Assembly (NCBI GenBank): GCA_039931435.1
Contig: JBDTRY010000191.1
Location: 1-7,524, forward strand
DNA length: 7,524 nucleotides
Reading direction: 5' to 3'
Source of the DNA: JBDTRY01 sp039931435
GTDB lineage: Bacteria > Acidobacteriota > Thermoanaerobaculia > Gp7-AA8
Each line of letters starts with the position of its first letter. Within the stretch, counting starts at the first letter, position 1. Made by a program: the position numbers and the translations under genes. The notes beneath the pieces were generated by a model. It saw nothing but the letters and a program-made list of their open reading frames with translations. It was not told the origin of the DNA and ran no database searches. Positions 1 to 5,573 of the stretch are shown here, piece by piece.

Positions 1-28
1 GTTCAATTCGTTTGAAAAGGGAGATTTT

Positions 29-958
29 GTGAAAAAAGTGTTTGCAGGCATCTTTGCTCTCGCCCTCAGCGGGCCGGTTTTCGCGCAGACGGCGCCCGCT
101 CCGGTCACTGCCGCTCCGAAGACCGCCAAGGTCGAAGCGAAAAAAGAAACGGATCCGGTCATCATCAAGTGGGGAGGCCGGGAAATTCATCAGTCAGAGC
201 TGGACGCTGCGCTCAGTACGTTGCCCGCTCAATACCAGGCTGCCGCACGCGGTGCCGGTAAGAGGGCTTTCGCCGAGGACTACTTGCGGATGAAGATGCT
301 CGCGTCGGAGGCGGAAAAGAACGGTCTGGACCGCGACCCGGAAGTGAAGGCGCAGCTTCAGTTGATGCATGACAACGCTCTGGCCAACGCCCAGCTCAAT
401 CGGCTCGAGGAATCCATCAACATCCCGGATGCCGAAGTGCAGAAGTATTACGACGATCACAAGAAGGACTACGAGCAGGTCAAGGCCCGTCACATCCTGA
501 TCGCCTTCACCGGCAGCGACGCCAATCGGCCGGAAAAGGCTCAACTGACCGAGGAACAGGCCAAAGCGAAGGCTGATGCGATCCGCTCTCAGATCGCCAG
601 GGGTGAAGATTTCGCCAAGCTGGCCAAGACCGAATCCTACGATGTAGGTTCCGGACTGCAGGGAGGCGACCTGGGGACGTTCCGGCGCGGGCAGATGGTG
701 CCGGAGTTCGAGAACGCCGCCTTCGGGACGAAAGTCGGTGACGTCAGCCCGGTCTTTCGTACGAAATACGGCTATCACATTCTTCAGGTCCAGGAGCGCA
801 CGACGACGAGCGTCGCCGAGGCTCACGATCAGATCGTGAAGCAGCTCAAACAGGACAAGCTCACACAGGTCCTCGAACAGATGAAGAAGGATTCGGCGGC
901 AACCTTCGATACCACGTACTTCGACGGACAAGCAAAGGACCAGCCAAAAGCACAGTAG
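29..958 (+). CDS. Secreted parvulin-type peptidyl-prolyl cis-trans isomerase (PpiC/SurA-like)
   Basis: This 309-residue protein probably speeds cis-trans isomerisation of proline bonds and assists folding of exported proteins in the periplasm. Residues 1-19 form a signal peptide (KK, a hydrophobic stretch to about 13, then PVFA before Gln20), followed by an Ala/Pro/Lys linker. Residues 45-150 are a helical SurA_N-like chaperone region. Residues 152-258 are a single rotamase domain with the family marks ARHIL (His155), GGDLG (212-216), MVPEFE (223-228) and YGYHI (247-251). A short charged C-terminal helix follows. The start is GTG, chosen because AAGGGAG at 17-23 lies 5 bases upstream and the signal peptide begins there. 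Having one parvulin domain rather than two sets it apart from E. coli SurA and is closer to PrsA/PpiC-type foldases. The next gene is about 300 bases away, so it is probably the last gene of its transcript. The family is certain; the client proteins are unknown. Confidence 0.93.
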   Translation: MKKVFAGIFALALSGPVFAQTAPAPVTAAPKTAKVEAKKETDPVIIKWGGREIHQSELDAALSTLPAQYQAAARGAGKRAFAEDYLRMKMLASEAEKNGLDRDPEVKAQLQLMHDNALANAQLNRLEESINIPDAEVQKYYDDHKKDYEQVKARHILIAFTGSDANRPEKAQLTEEQAKAKADAIRSQIARGEDFAKLAKTESYDVGSGLQGGDLGTFRRGQMVPEFENAAFGTKVGDVSPVFRTKYGYHILQVQERTTTSVAEAHDQIVKQLKQDKLTQVLEQMKKDSAATFDTTYFDGQAKDQPKAQ

Positions 959-1011
959 CAGCGGATGCGAGTGATTTCATTCCCGGACACCGGCGCTGAG
1001 CCGCTTGCAAC

Positions 1012-1215
1012 GGCACTCCCGGTGTGGCGCCGGGGGATGTAGAAGAGATCCTCCGCTCGACCTTCAAATCGAATGGCAGGCCAACAGGCGTTCCCCCCTC
1101 TTTGAAGGCCGGCCGCTGTTGCACGCGCGGGAGATCCCTCGCTTCGCTTCGGATGACACTTTGCTTGTAGTCTGCTTCCAGAGCAGCCGGGACCCCAGGT
1201 GTGGGGCCGCTGCTC
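1012..1215. repeat. Composite intergenic repeat element, REP/MITE-like, non-coding
   Basis: This element fills most of the gene-free stretch 959-1266. At each end is a copy, in the same orientation, of a 21-base hairpin-forming unit: 1012-1032 and 1189-1209 agree at 17 of 21 positions and share the core GGTGTGG. Between them lies 1131-1159, whose reverse complement is a GTGTCATCC-GAAGCGAAGCGAGGGATCTC type sequence. From memory, this motif is scattered through intergenic regions of many Acidobacteriota and other environmental genomes, where it gives spurious peptides reading SVIRSEARDL, as it does here on the minus strand. GAGATCC also occurs twice (1045-1051 and 1131-1137). No transposase gene, clear terminal inverted repeats or target duplication is visible. 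The outer limits are my estimate. I regard it as a dispersed non-autonomous repeat and not a gene. Confidence 0.55.
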
Positions 1216-1219
1216 TTTT
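1181..1219 (+). terminator. Rho-independent terminator-like hairpin
   Basis: GAGCAGC (1181-1187) pairs with GCTGCTC (1209-1215). An inner stem of GG and CCCC (1190-1196, one bulged A) pairs with GGGGCC (1203-1208) around a six-base loop. TTTT follows directly, then a T-rich tract to about 1229. It lies about 220 bases after the isomerase stop and before the small gene, so it could end the isomerase transcript. It is also one end of the composite repeat, so it may be a mobile terminator. Confidence 0.5.
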
Positions 1220-1266
1220 GTTGTCTTCTGGCTCCGGCCGGGCCTCTGCTGCTATTGTTACTCCCT

Positions 1267-1482
1267 ATGGAAATTCCTTCTCGCGTTGCCATCTTCAACA
1301 CAATTCTCGAAATCAAGGGCAAGCAGGGCACACTCATTGCCATCGATGAGCGAGGCTATTTCGAGGTCTCGATGGATGTGAGCGGCAAGTTGCACACTGT
1401 GCTCTTCCCGATCGACCAGACGGTCCTGATATTCAACGAGCCCCTGGCCCAGGTGGTCGCGGACTTCGAAGTGGAACGCTAG
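1267..1482 (+). CDS. Small conserved-looking protein of unknown function, 71 residues
   Basis: I cannot assign a function. The protein is 71 residues long and begins MEIPSRVAIFNTILEIKGKQ. It has no signal peptide, membrane segment or cysteine. Alternating hydrophobic stretches (residues 7-16, 20-26, 31-37, 43-48, 51-57) with turn residues between them suggest a small all-beta fold, perhaps a barrel. It resembles small Acidobacteriota proteins I recall that share an N-terminal 'RVAIFNTILEIKGKQGTL' type sequence, but this is memory and not a search. The ATG at 1267 is chosen because the protein-like sequence begins there; the upstream frame runs into the hairpin and repeat. No Shine-Dalgarno sequence precedes it, but TATTGT at 1253-1258 could be a -10 box giving a leaderless or very short-leader transcript. 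It converges on tatC, 52 bases away, with only a weak GGCCG-CTC-CGGCC hairpin (1519-1531) between. Confidence 0.68.
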   Translation: MEIPSRVAIFNTILEIKGKQGTLIAIDERGYFEVSMDVSGKLHTVLFPIDQTVLIFNEPLAQVVADFEVER

Positions 1483-1534
1483 GGATCCCGGAAAGAGCCG
1501 ATCGGTTGCCTTCCGACAGGCCGCTCCGGCCGTG

Positions 1535-2314
1535 CTACTCAGGCTTGTCCGGCTTTTTCCCGAAGACGTAGGAAATGGCAATGCCGAACAGGTAAAGAAG
1601 GATCATGGGTACGGCCAGCGCGCTCTGCGTGACCATGTCCGGGGTGGGGGTGATGACGGCGGCGATGATGAAGATCAGCACCACGGCGTACTTAAACTTC
1701 GAGAGCAGGAATTGCGGCGTGACGATGCCGAAGATCGACAGGAACAGGATCAATACAGGGGTTTCGAACACCAGGCCCATTCCCAGGATCAGTTTGCTGG
1801 AGAAGTCGAAATAGTCATCGACCGTGATGACCTGCTTGAACCCCGATCCCATCTCCACGAAGAATTTCGCTGCCATGGGCAGGACGACGCGATATCCGAA
1901 GTATCCACCGATTAAGAAAAAGAGCGTGGCGAAGAGGATGAAGGGCAGCGACATTCGCTTTTCGCGAGGGTAGAGTCCGGGAGCGATGAAGAGCCAGAGC
2001 TGCCAGAGGATGATGGGTGAGGCCACGAAGATCCCGGCGAAGAAAGCCACTTTCATGTAAAGAAAGAATGGGGTGGTGACGCTGGTGAAAGCGAGCTTGT
2101 CTCCCGGGGGCAGAAACTGCACGAGGGGATGCTCGAGCCAGGCGTAAATCTCGCGAGCGTAGTTCCAGCACGCCAGGAAAGCGACGGCCAGCGAGACGAT
2201 CGAGTAGAGGAGGCGTCTGCGAAGATCCTCGAGGTGCTCGAGGAATGACATTGTGGGCAGGCCTGGATCGTCTGAATCGAGCCTGGAGCTCTCCAGGGTA
2301 TCGGCCTCCGCCAT
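1535..2314 (-). CDS. tatC: Sec-independent protein translocase subunit TatC
   Basis: TatC is the polytopic inner-membrane receptor of the twin-arginine translocase. It binds RR signal peptides and recruits TatA so that folded proteins can cross. The 259-residue sequence has the cytoplasmic N-terminal motif SFLEHLEDLRRR (23-34) and six hydrophobic segments at roughly 35-52, 87-110, 123-146, 174-195, 208-222 and 231-250. It also has the conserved periplasmic-loop region YPREKR (115-120) and FETPV (183-187) with its key Glu184. The ATG at 2314 gives about 21 residues before the usual TatC beginning; Met22 (codon at 2251) is a possible internal start but less likely, because the first ATG sits three bases after the tatA stop, as expected for a translationally linked pair. 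The C-terminus is a short Lys-rich cytoplasmic tail. The call is secure. Confidence 0.97.
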   Translation of the reverse strand: MAEADTLESSRLDSDDPGLPTMSFLEHLEDLRRRLLYSIVSLAVAFLACWNYAREIYAWLEHPLVQFLPPGDKLAFTSVTTPFFLYMKVAFFAGIFVASPIILWQLWLFIAPGLYPREKRMSLPFILFATLFFLIGGYFGYRVVLPMAAKFFVEMGSGFKQVITVDDYFDFSSKLILGMGLVFETPVLILFLSIFGIVTPQFLLSKFKYAVVLIFIIAAVITPTPDMVTQSALAVPMILLYLFGIAISYVFGKKPDKPE

Positions 2315-2317
2315 TGA

Positions 2318-2554
2318 TTACTTTCGCTCGACGTTGCCGATTTCAGGCGGCGGGGCGGCAGGAGTGACGCTGCGGGTCTCCTCGATCCGCACTTCTTCTT
2401 CGAGGGTGTGCTTCAGCTCGTTGGTGGCCCGTTTGAACTCTCCCAAAGCCTTTCCTATCGAGCGGCCGATCTCGGGAAGCTTTTTGGGCCCGAAGACGAT
2501 GAGCGCCACGGCGAAAATCATCATCAACTCAGGAAACCCCAGCGAACCGAACAT
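2318..2554 (-). CDS. tatA: Twin-arginine translocase pore subunit TatA (TatA/B family)
   Basis: TatA forms the transient pore through which TatC passes folded substrates. The 78-residue sequence has the full family plan: a short N-terminus with PEL (8-10), one membrane helix (about 6-21), the hinge FGPKKLPE (21-28), an amphipathic helix (about 29-57) and a charged, Pro-containing tail. AAGAGG on the minus strand, 5 bases before the ATG, and a second GAGGGAGA farther out support the start. The stop is followed by three bases and then tatC. Only one TatA/B-type gene is present here. The Glu in place of a polar residue near the N-terminus of the helix is shared with TatB and with some TatA proteins, so this protein might serve both roles; TatA is the likelier label. 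The promoter probably lies in 2555-2648, back to back with that of the protease gene, but I see no convincing minus-strand boxes. Confidence 0.94.
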   Translation of the reverse strand: MFGSLGFPELMMIFAVALIVFGPKKLPEIGRSIGKALGEFKRATNELKHTLEEEVRIEETRSVTPAAPPPEIGNVERK

Positions 2555-2622
2555 AGCGGCCTCTTTTCTCCCTCAGTGGCAACGAGAATGTGAACAGTGC
2601 TCTCCGGGTGAATACTCCCCGT

Positions 2623-2628
2623 TATAAT
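2623..2628 (+). promoter_or_regulatory. Perfect -10 box for the S41 protease gene
   Basis: TATAAT matches the sigma70 -10 consensus in all six bases. No good -35 hexamer is seen at 16-18 bases upstream (2600-2605 reads CTCTCC), so the promoter may depend on an activator or be weak. A start about 7 bases downstream would leave a leader of only about 14 bases, which holds the AAGGA ribosome site (2639-2643). The box sits in the 94-base gap between divergent tatA and the protease gene. Confidence 0.5.
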
Positions 2629-2648
2629 CGGGTTTAGCAAGGATACTT

Positions 2649-4325
2649 ATGGCCCAGATAGAACGTGCAAAGAAGTGGACGTTTTCCATGACCATGCTGG
2701 TCACCCTGATCGGAGCGACGCTGGTCGGGGGAATCTATGGCGAGCGCGTTTTCGGAGCGCCCGTTCGAGGCGAGCTTCAGAACCGTTTGAAAGAGTATAC
2801 GGATCTGCTCTCAGCGGCCTCCTACTGGTCCGCCGAGGAAGTGGGATCGGACAAGCTCGTGTACTCATCGATCGAGGGAATGATGCGCACTCTTGATCCC
2901 CACTCGAACTTCCTCGAGCCCACCGATTACGAAGAGATGCAGGACCGCCAGAAGGGTACGTTCTACGGCCTGGGCATTCTGGTAACGAAGCGAAACGATC
3001 AGGTCACGGTCATCACTCCGCTGGAAGGGACACCGGCCGCTCGTCTCGGCATCAGGGCCGGCGATGTTATTTCCGAAGTGGAGGGAACCAAGACCAGTGA
3101 GCTCACACTCGACGAAGTCGTTCGCAAGCTCAAGGGACCGAAGGGCACACCGGTAAGCATCAAAATCGTTCGTGTGGGTATGACCGAACCCATCCCGCTG
3201 ACGATTGTGCGGGAAGCGATTCCCACGAATTCCATCTCGAACATGCTCATGATCCGGCCCGGTGTCGGGTACATCCGCATCAAGGACTTCACCTACACGA
3301 CGGTCCGGGAACTCGATGACGCCATCGCCAAACTTCGCGGTCAGGGAATGGAGAAACTCATTCTCGACCTGCGCCTGAACCCGGGCGGTCTTCTCGATGC
3401 CGCGGTCGGAGTTTCAGATCACTTCATCGACAAGGGCGAAATGATCGTCTACACGAAGGGCCGCACTCCGGACTCCTTTCAGGAGTACACCGCCCCCGGG
3501 AAATTCGATCGGGTGAACGTCCCTCTGGTCGTGCTCATCAACCGCGGCACGGCCTCGGCGTCGGAGATCGTAGCTGGTGCCATTCAGGACCACGATCGCG
3601 GTCTGCTCGTCGGCGAGACGAGTTGGGGCAAGGGGCTGGTGCAGAGCGTCTACAACCTTCCCTACGGGGCCGGCCTGGCTCTGACGACGTCCAAGTACTA
3701 CACCCCATCCGGGCGCAACATTCAGCGGGATTACAGCTCGTTCTACGACTACTACGTTGCCGAGGAGCCGGAGGGCGACTCAGGCAAGATGGATCTAAAG
3801 GATCGGCAGGTGTTCCGCACCGACACCGGGCGCAAAGTTTACGGCGGCGGCGGAATTACTCCCGACGTGATCGTGCGGCCGCGGGAACTATCCCGACTCG
3901 TGCAACTTCTGGAAGTTCGTGGCGCAATCTTCGACTTCGCGGTTCGCTACGATGCCGCGCATTCCGACCTGACGCGAACGATCGAGATCACCCCTTCCAT
4001 CATGGACGAGTTTGTCAAATTCGCTGCGGGGAAGGGAATCGCCAGCGCGGATGAAATCCGCAAAGCGATGGTTTCGGGGCCAGATCGCGATTACGTGGAG
4101 CGATCCATCAGAGCGGAGATTGTTGCCGCCAAATTCGGCTACGAGGCTTCCTACCCTATCCGGCTGCAGGCGGATGACCAGGTGCTGAAGGCACTCGAGC
4201 TGCTTCCGCAGGCGCAGCAGCTGGCGGTTGCGGCGGAGCAGGCTCACGCCCGACAGAGCGCCGTGGCACCGGTCGAGCACGTGCCTGCGCGTGCCGCGTC
4301 AGAATCGCCCCGTTCAAATCAGTGA
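2649..4325 (+). CDS. S41-family C-terminal processing protease (CtpA/Prc-like), membrane-anchored, with PDZ domain
   Basis: This serine protease cuts proteins near their C-termini on the outer side of the membrane, in processing or quality control of envelope proteins. Residues 14-30 are an uncleaved signal anchor. An N-terminal helical region holds the family motif TLDPHSNFL (81-89). A PDZ domain spans about 103-178 (YGLGI at 106-110, AGDVI at 137-141). The S41 catalytic core runs from about 205 to 412, with DLRLNPGG (240-247), the nucleophile Ser303 in TASASEI, and the general base Lys328 in WGKG. The 25-residue Ser-Lys spacing equals that of E. coli Prc (Ser430/Lys455). YYTPSGR (350-356) and ITPDV (403-407) complete the core. 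Residues from about 415 to 558 extend beyond the usual CtpA end; they are helical, with an Ala/Pro-rich tail. The start ATG has AAGGA 5 bases upstream. The gene is divergent from tatA. Substrates cannot be told from sequence. Confidence 0.95.
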   Translation: MAQIERAKKWTFSMTMLVTLIGATLVGGIYGERVFGAPVRGELQNRLKEYTDLLSAASYWSAEEVGSDKLVYSSIEGMMRTLDPHSNFLEPTDYEEMQDRQKGTFYGLGILVTKRNDQVTVITPLEGTPAARLGIRAGDVISEVEGTKTSELTLDEVVRKLKGPKGTPVSIKIVRVGMTEPIPLTIVREAIPTNSISNMLMIRPGVGYIRIKDFTYTTVRELDDAIAKLRGQGMEKLILDLRLNPGGLLDAAVGVSDHFIDKGEMIVYTKGRTPDSFQEYTAPGKFDRVNVPLVVLINRGTASASEIVAGAIQDHDRGLLVGETSWGKGLVQSVYNLPYGAGLALTTSKYYTPSGRNIQRDYSSFYDYYVAEEPEGDSGKMDLKDRQVFRTDTGRKVYGGGGITPDVIVRPRELSRLVQLLEVRGAIFDFAVRYDAAHSDLTRTIEITPSIMDEFVKFAAGKGIASADEIRKAMVSGPDRDYVERSIRAEIVAAKFGYEASYPIRLQADDQVLKALELLPQAQQLAVAAEQAHARQSAVAPVEHVPARAASESPRSNQ

Positions 4326-4328
4326 TCC

Positions 4329-4352
4329 CCGCGAGCCCCTTCCGGCCCGCGG
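4329..4352 (+). terminator. GC-rich hairpin after the protease gene, possible terminator
   Basis: CCGCG (4329-4333) pairs with CGCGG (4348-4352), and GCC (4335-4337) with GGC (4344-4346), with one A-C mismatch and a six-base loop. It lies directly after the protease stop and before a promoter, which fits a transcript end. The following bases (CGAATCTTCGTT) hold only scattered T, so intrinsic termination would be weak. Confidence 0.33.
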
Positions 4353-4367
4353 CGAATCTTCGTTGCG

Positions 4368-4396
4368 TTGACATACCGGAAAGCCGGTGCTACCTT
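4368..4396 (+). promoter_or_regulatory. Sigma70-type promoter for the zinc-ribbon/lemA gene run
   Basis: A perfect -35 TTGACA (4368-4373) is separated by exactly 17 bases from TACCTT (4391-4396), which matches the first, second and last positions of the -10 consensus. Transcription from about 4403 would give a leader of roughly 90 bases before the ATG at 4495. No other comparable promoter is seen before lemA, the TPM genes or folK, so it may serve the whole run to 7424. Confidence 0.66.
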
Positions 4397-4494
4397 TTCG
4401 CCGCTTTCCAATCAGGTGCGCCGGAGTTCGGAGCACCTGCCCGGAAAGCAGCGACACTGCCGCGTTTCCACGCGGCCAGGAGAATCATAGATTG

Positions 4495-4779
4495 ATGGCA
4501 AATCTCGGAAAGAAATACACCTGTTACAGCTGCCACACCAAGTTCTATGATCTGGGGAAACCGCTGCCGATCTGTCCGAAGTGCGGTGCCAATCAGCATG
4601 AGGGCGAAGAAACTCCCAGCTATACTGGCCGTGGAAAGTCAGCGGCGAAGCTCGCAGCGCCGGTAATCGCGGCGCCGGAGTTCGAAGAGCCCGAGGAATT
4701 TCCTGCCGAGGAAGAGGGCGTTGAAGCACTCGGCGAAGAAGAACCGGAAGTGGCCGAAGAACTCGAAGAGGATGAGTAG
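4495..4779 (+). CDS. FYDLN-acid family zinc-ribbon protein with acidic tail
   Basis: The protein is 94 residues long. The N-terminal half is a zinc ribbon: Cys10-x2-Cys13 and Cys27-x2-Cys30 (CPKCG) flank the family signature, here FYDLG (17-21) where most members have FYDLN. Residues 31-57 are a Gly/Ser/Ala linker, and 58-94 are almost wholly acidic (runs of Glu broken by Pro, Ala, Leu and Val). It has no signal peptide and is probably cytoplasmic. The family's function is unknown; a zinc ribbon with an acidic tail could bind nucleic acid-associated or basic partners, but that is speculation. The ATG is preferred because it gives the family's usual MA-x-LG-x-K beginning; an in-frame TTG at 4492 would add one residue and sits closer to the AGGAG at 4478-4482. 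A strong promoter lies about 100 bases upstream, and lemA follows after 46 bases. Confidence 0.88.
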   Translation: MANLGKKYTCYSCHTKFYDLGKPLPICPKCGANQHEGEETPSYTGRGKSAAKLAAPVIAAPEFEEPEEFPAEEEGVEALGEEEPEVAEELEEDE

Positions 4780-4825
4780 TCTGAACAGGAAAGCAAAGTG
4801 GCGCCAGGCGTCGCGAGGAGTGCAG

Positions 4826-5566
4826 ATGAAAAAACGTACCGGAACTTCGTCGTCAGGCGTTGCCACAGCCGGGTTGCTTCTTGGCTGTCTTGGTGTGCTG
4901 ATCGTAGCCCTGGTGATCTTTGCCTTGTTCGGTGTCGGTACGTACAACCGTCTCGTGAAACTTGACGAGGGAGTGAAGTCGCAATGGGCCCAGGTAGAGA
5001 ACGTCTACCAGCGCCGTTTCGACCTGATTCCGAATCTCGTGCGCACCGTGCAGGGCTCAGCGAACTTCGAGAAGTCGACCCTTCAGGCGGTGGTCGAGGC
5101 GCGTGCCCGCGTCGGACAGGTCACCGTGCCGGCCGGGGCTCCAGGGATTACTTCAGGAACCCCTGACAATCCGCAGTCCTTCCAGCAGTTCGAGGCGGCG
5201 CAGGCCGGCCTTTCGGGCGCCCTGTCGCGATTGCTCGTCGTGGTGGAACGGTATCCCGACCTGAAGTCGAACCAGAACTTTCTCGAGTTGCAGTCGCAAC
5301 TGGAAGGGACCGAGAACAGAATCGCAGTGGAGCGCCGGCGCTACAACGAAGTCGCTCAGGGTTTCAACGCCGCCGTAAGGACATTTCCCGCAAGCATCAT
5401 CGCAGGCATGACGGGGTTCAAACAGAAGGCTTACTTCCAGTCGCAGGCTGGTGCCAATCAGGCACCCGAGGTAAATTTCGATTTCGGCACGACCGCTCCG
5501 GCACAGATACCCACCGCGCCGGCAACAACTACGGTCACCACCTCAACCGCGACCACGACCCGCTAG
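4826..5566 (+). CDS. lemA: LemA family membrane protein
   Basis: LemA proteins are envelope proteins with an N-terminal membrane segment and a long helical bundle. Their biochemical role is not established. This one has 246 residues: a basic N-terminus, a membrane segment at about 13-37, then the family blocks YNRLV (40-44), VENVYQRRFDLIPNLV (57-72), YPDLKSN (143-149) and LEGTENRIAVERRRYNEVAQ (159-178), followed by FNAAVRTFP (180-188). Residues 98-121 are a Gly/Pro-rich stretch between helices, and the C-terminus (222-246) is a Pro/Thr-rich tail probably disordered. The start ATG is chosen because GAGGAG (4815-4820) lies 5 bases upstream; the frame is open farther back to an ATG at 4721, but that would overlap the previous gene by 59 bases and add a basic leader without family likeness. 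The TPM gene begins 7 bases after the stop, a linkage seen in many bacteria. Confidence 0.94.
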   Translation: MKKRTGTSSSGVATAGLLLGCLGVLIVALVIFALFGVGTYNRLVKLDEGVKSQWAQVENVYQRRFDLIPNLVRTVQGSANFEKSTLQAVVEARARVGQVTVPAGAPGITSGTPDNPQSFQQFEAAQAGLSGALSRLLVVVERYPDLKSNQNFLELQSQLEGTENRIAVERRRYNEVAQGFNAAVRTFPASIIAGMTGFKQKAYFQSQAGANQAPEVNFDFGTTAPAQIPTAPATTTVTTSTATTTR

Positions 5567-5573
5567 GCTGAGC

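Noticed and set aside
194..931. Minus-strand open frame of 245 codons inside the isomerase gene
   Set aside because: The plus strand codes for a complete parvulin with signal peptide; long antisense frames are expected in GC-rich genes.
861..1343. Minus-strand open frame of 160 codons across the isomerase end and the intergenic stretch
   Set aside because: It reads through the composite repeat and both coding ends, giving the SVIRSEARDL peptide typical of translated non-coding repeats; composition is Ser/Arg/Pro-rich with no domain.
1005..1349. Plus-strand open frame of 114 codons through the repeat
   Set aside because: It overlaps the repeat and the start of the 71-residue gene in another frame and has no ribosome site or recognisable protein pattern.
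1519..1531. GGCCG-CTC-CGGCC hairpin between the small gene and tatC as a shared terminator
   Set aside because: Only five base pairs with a three-base loop and no T-tract on either strand; too weak to call.
1532..1915. Plus-strand open frame antisense to tatC, rich in Asp/His/Gln/Glu
   Set aside because: Biased composition, no ribosome site, and full overlap with an unmistakable tatC.
4721..4825. 35-codon upstream extension of lemA from an ATG at 4721
   Set aside because: It overlaps the acidic tail of the previous gene and the ATG at 4826 has a near-ideal ribosome site and a normal membrane-anchor beginning.
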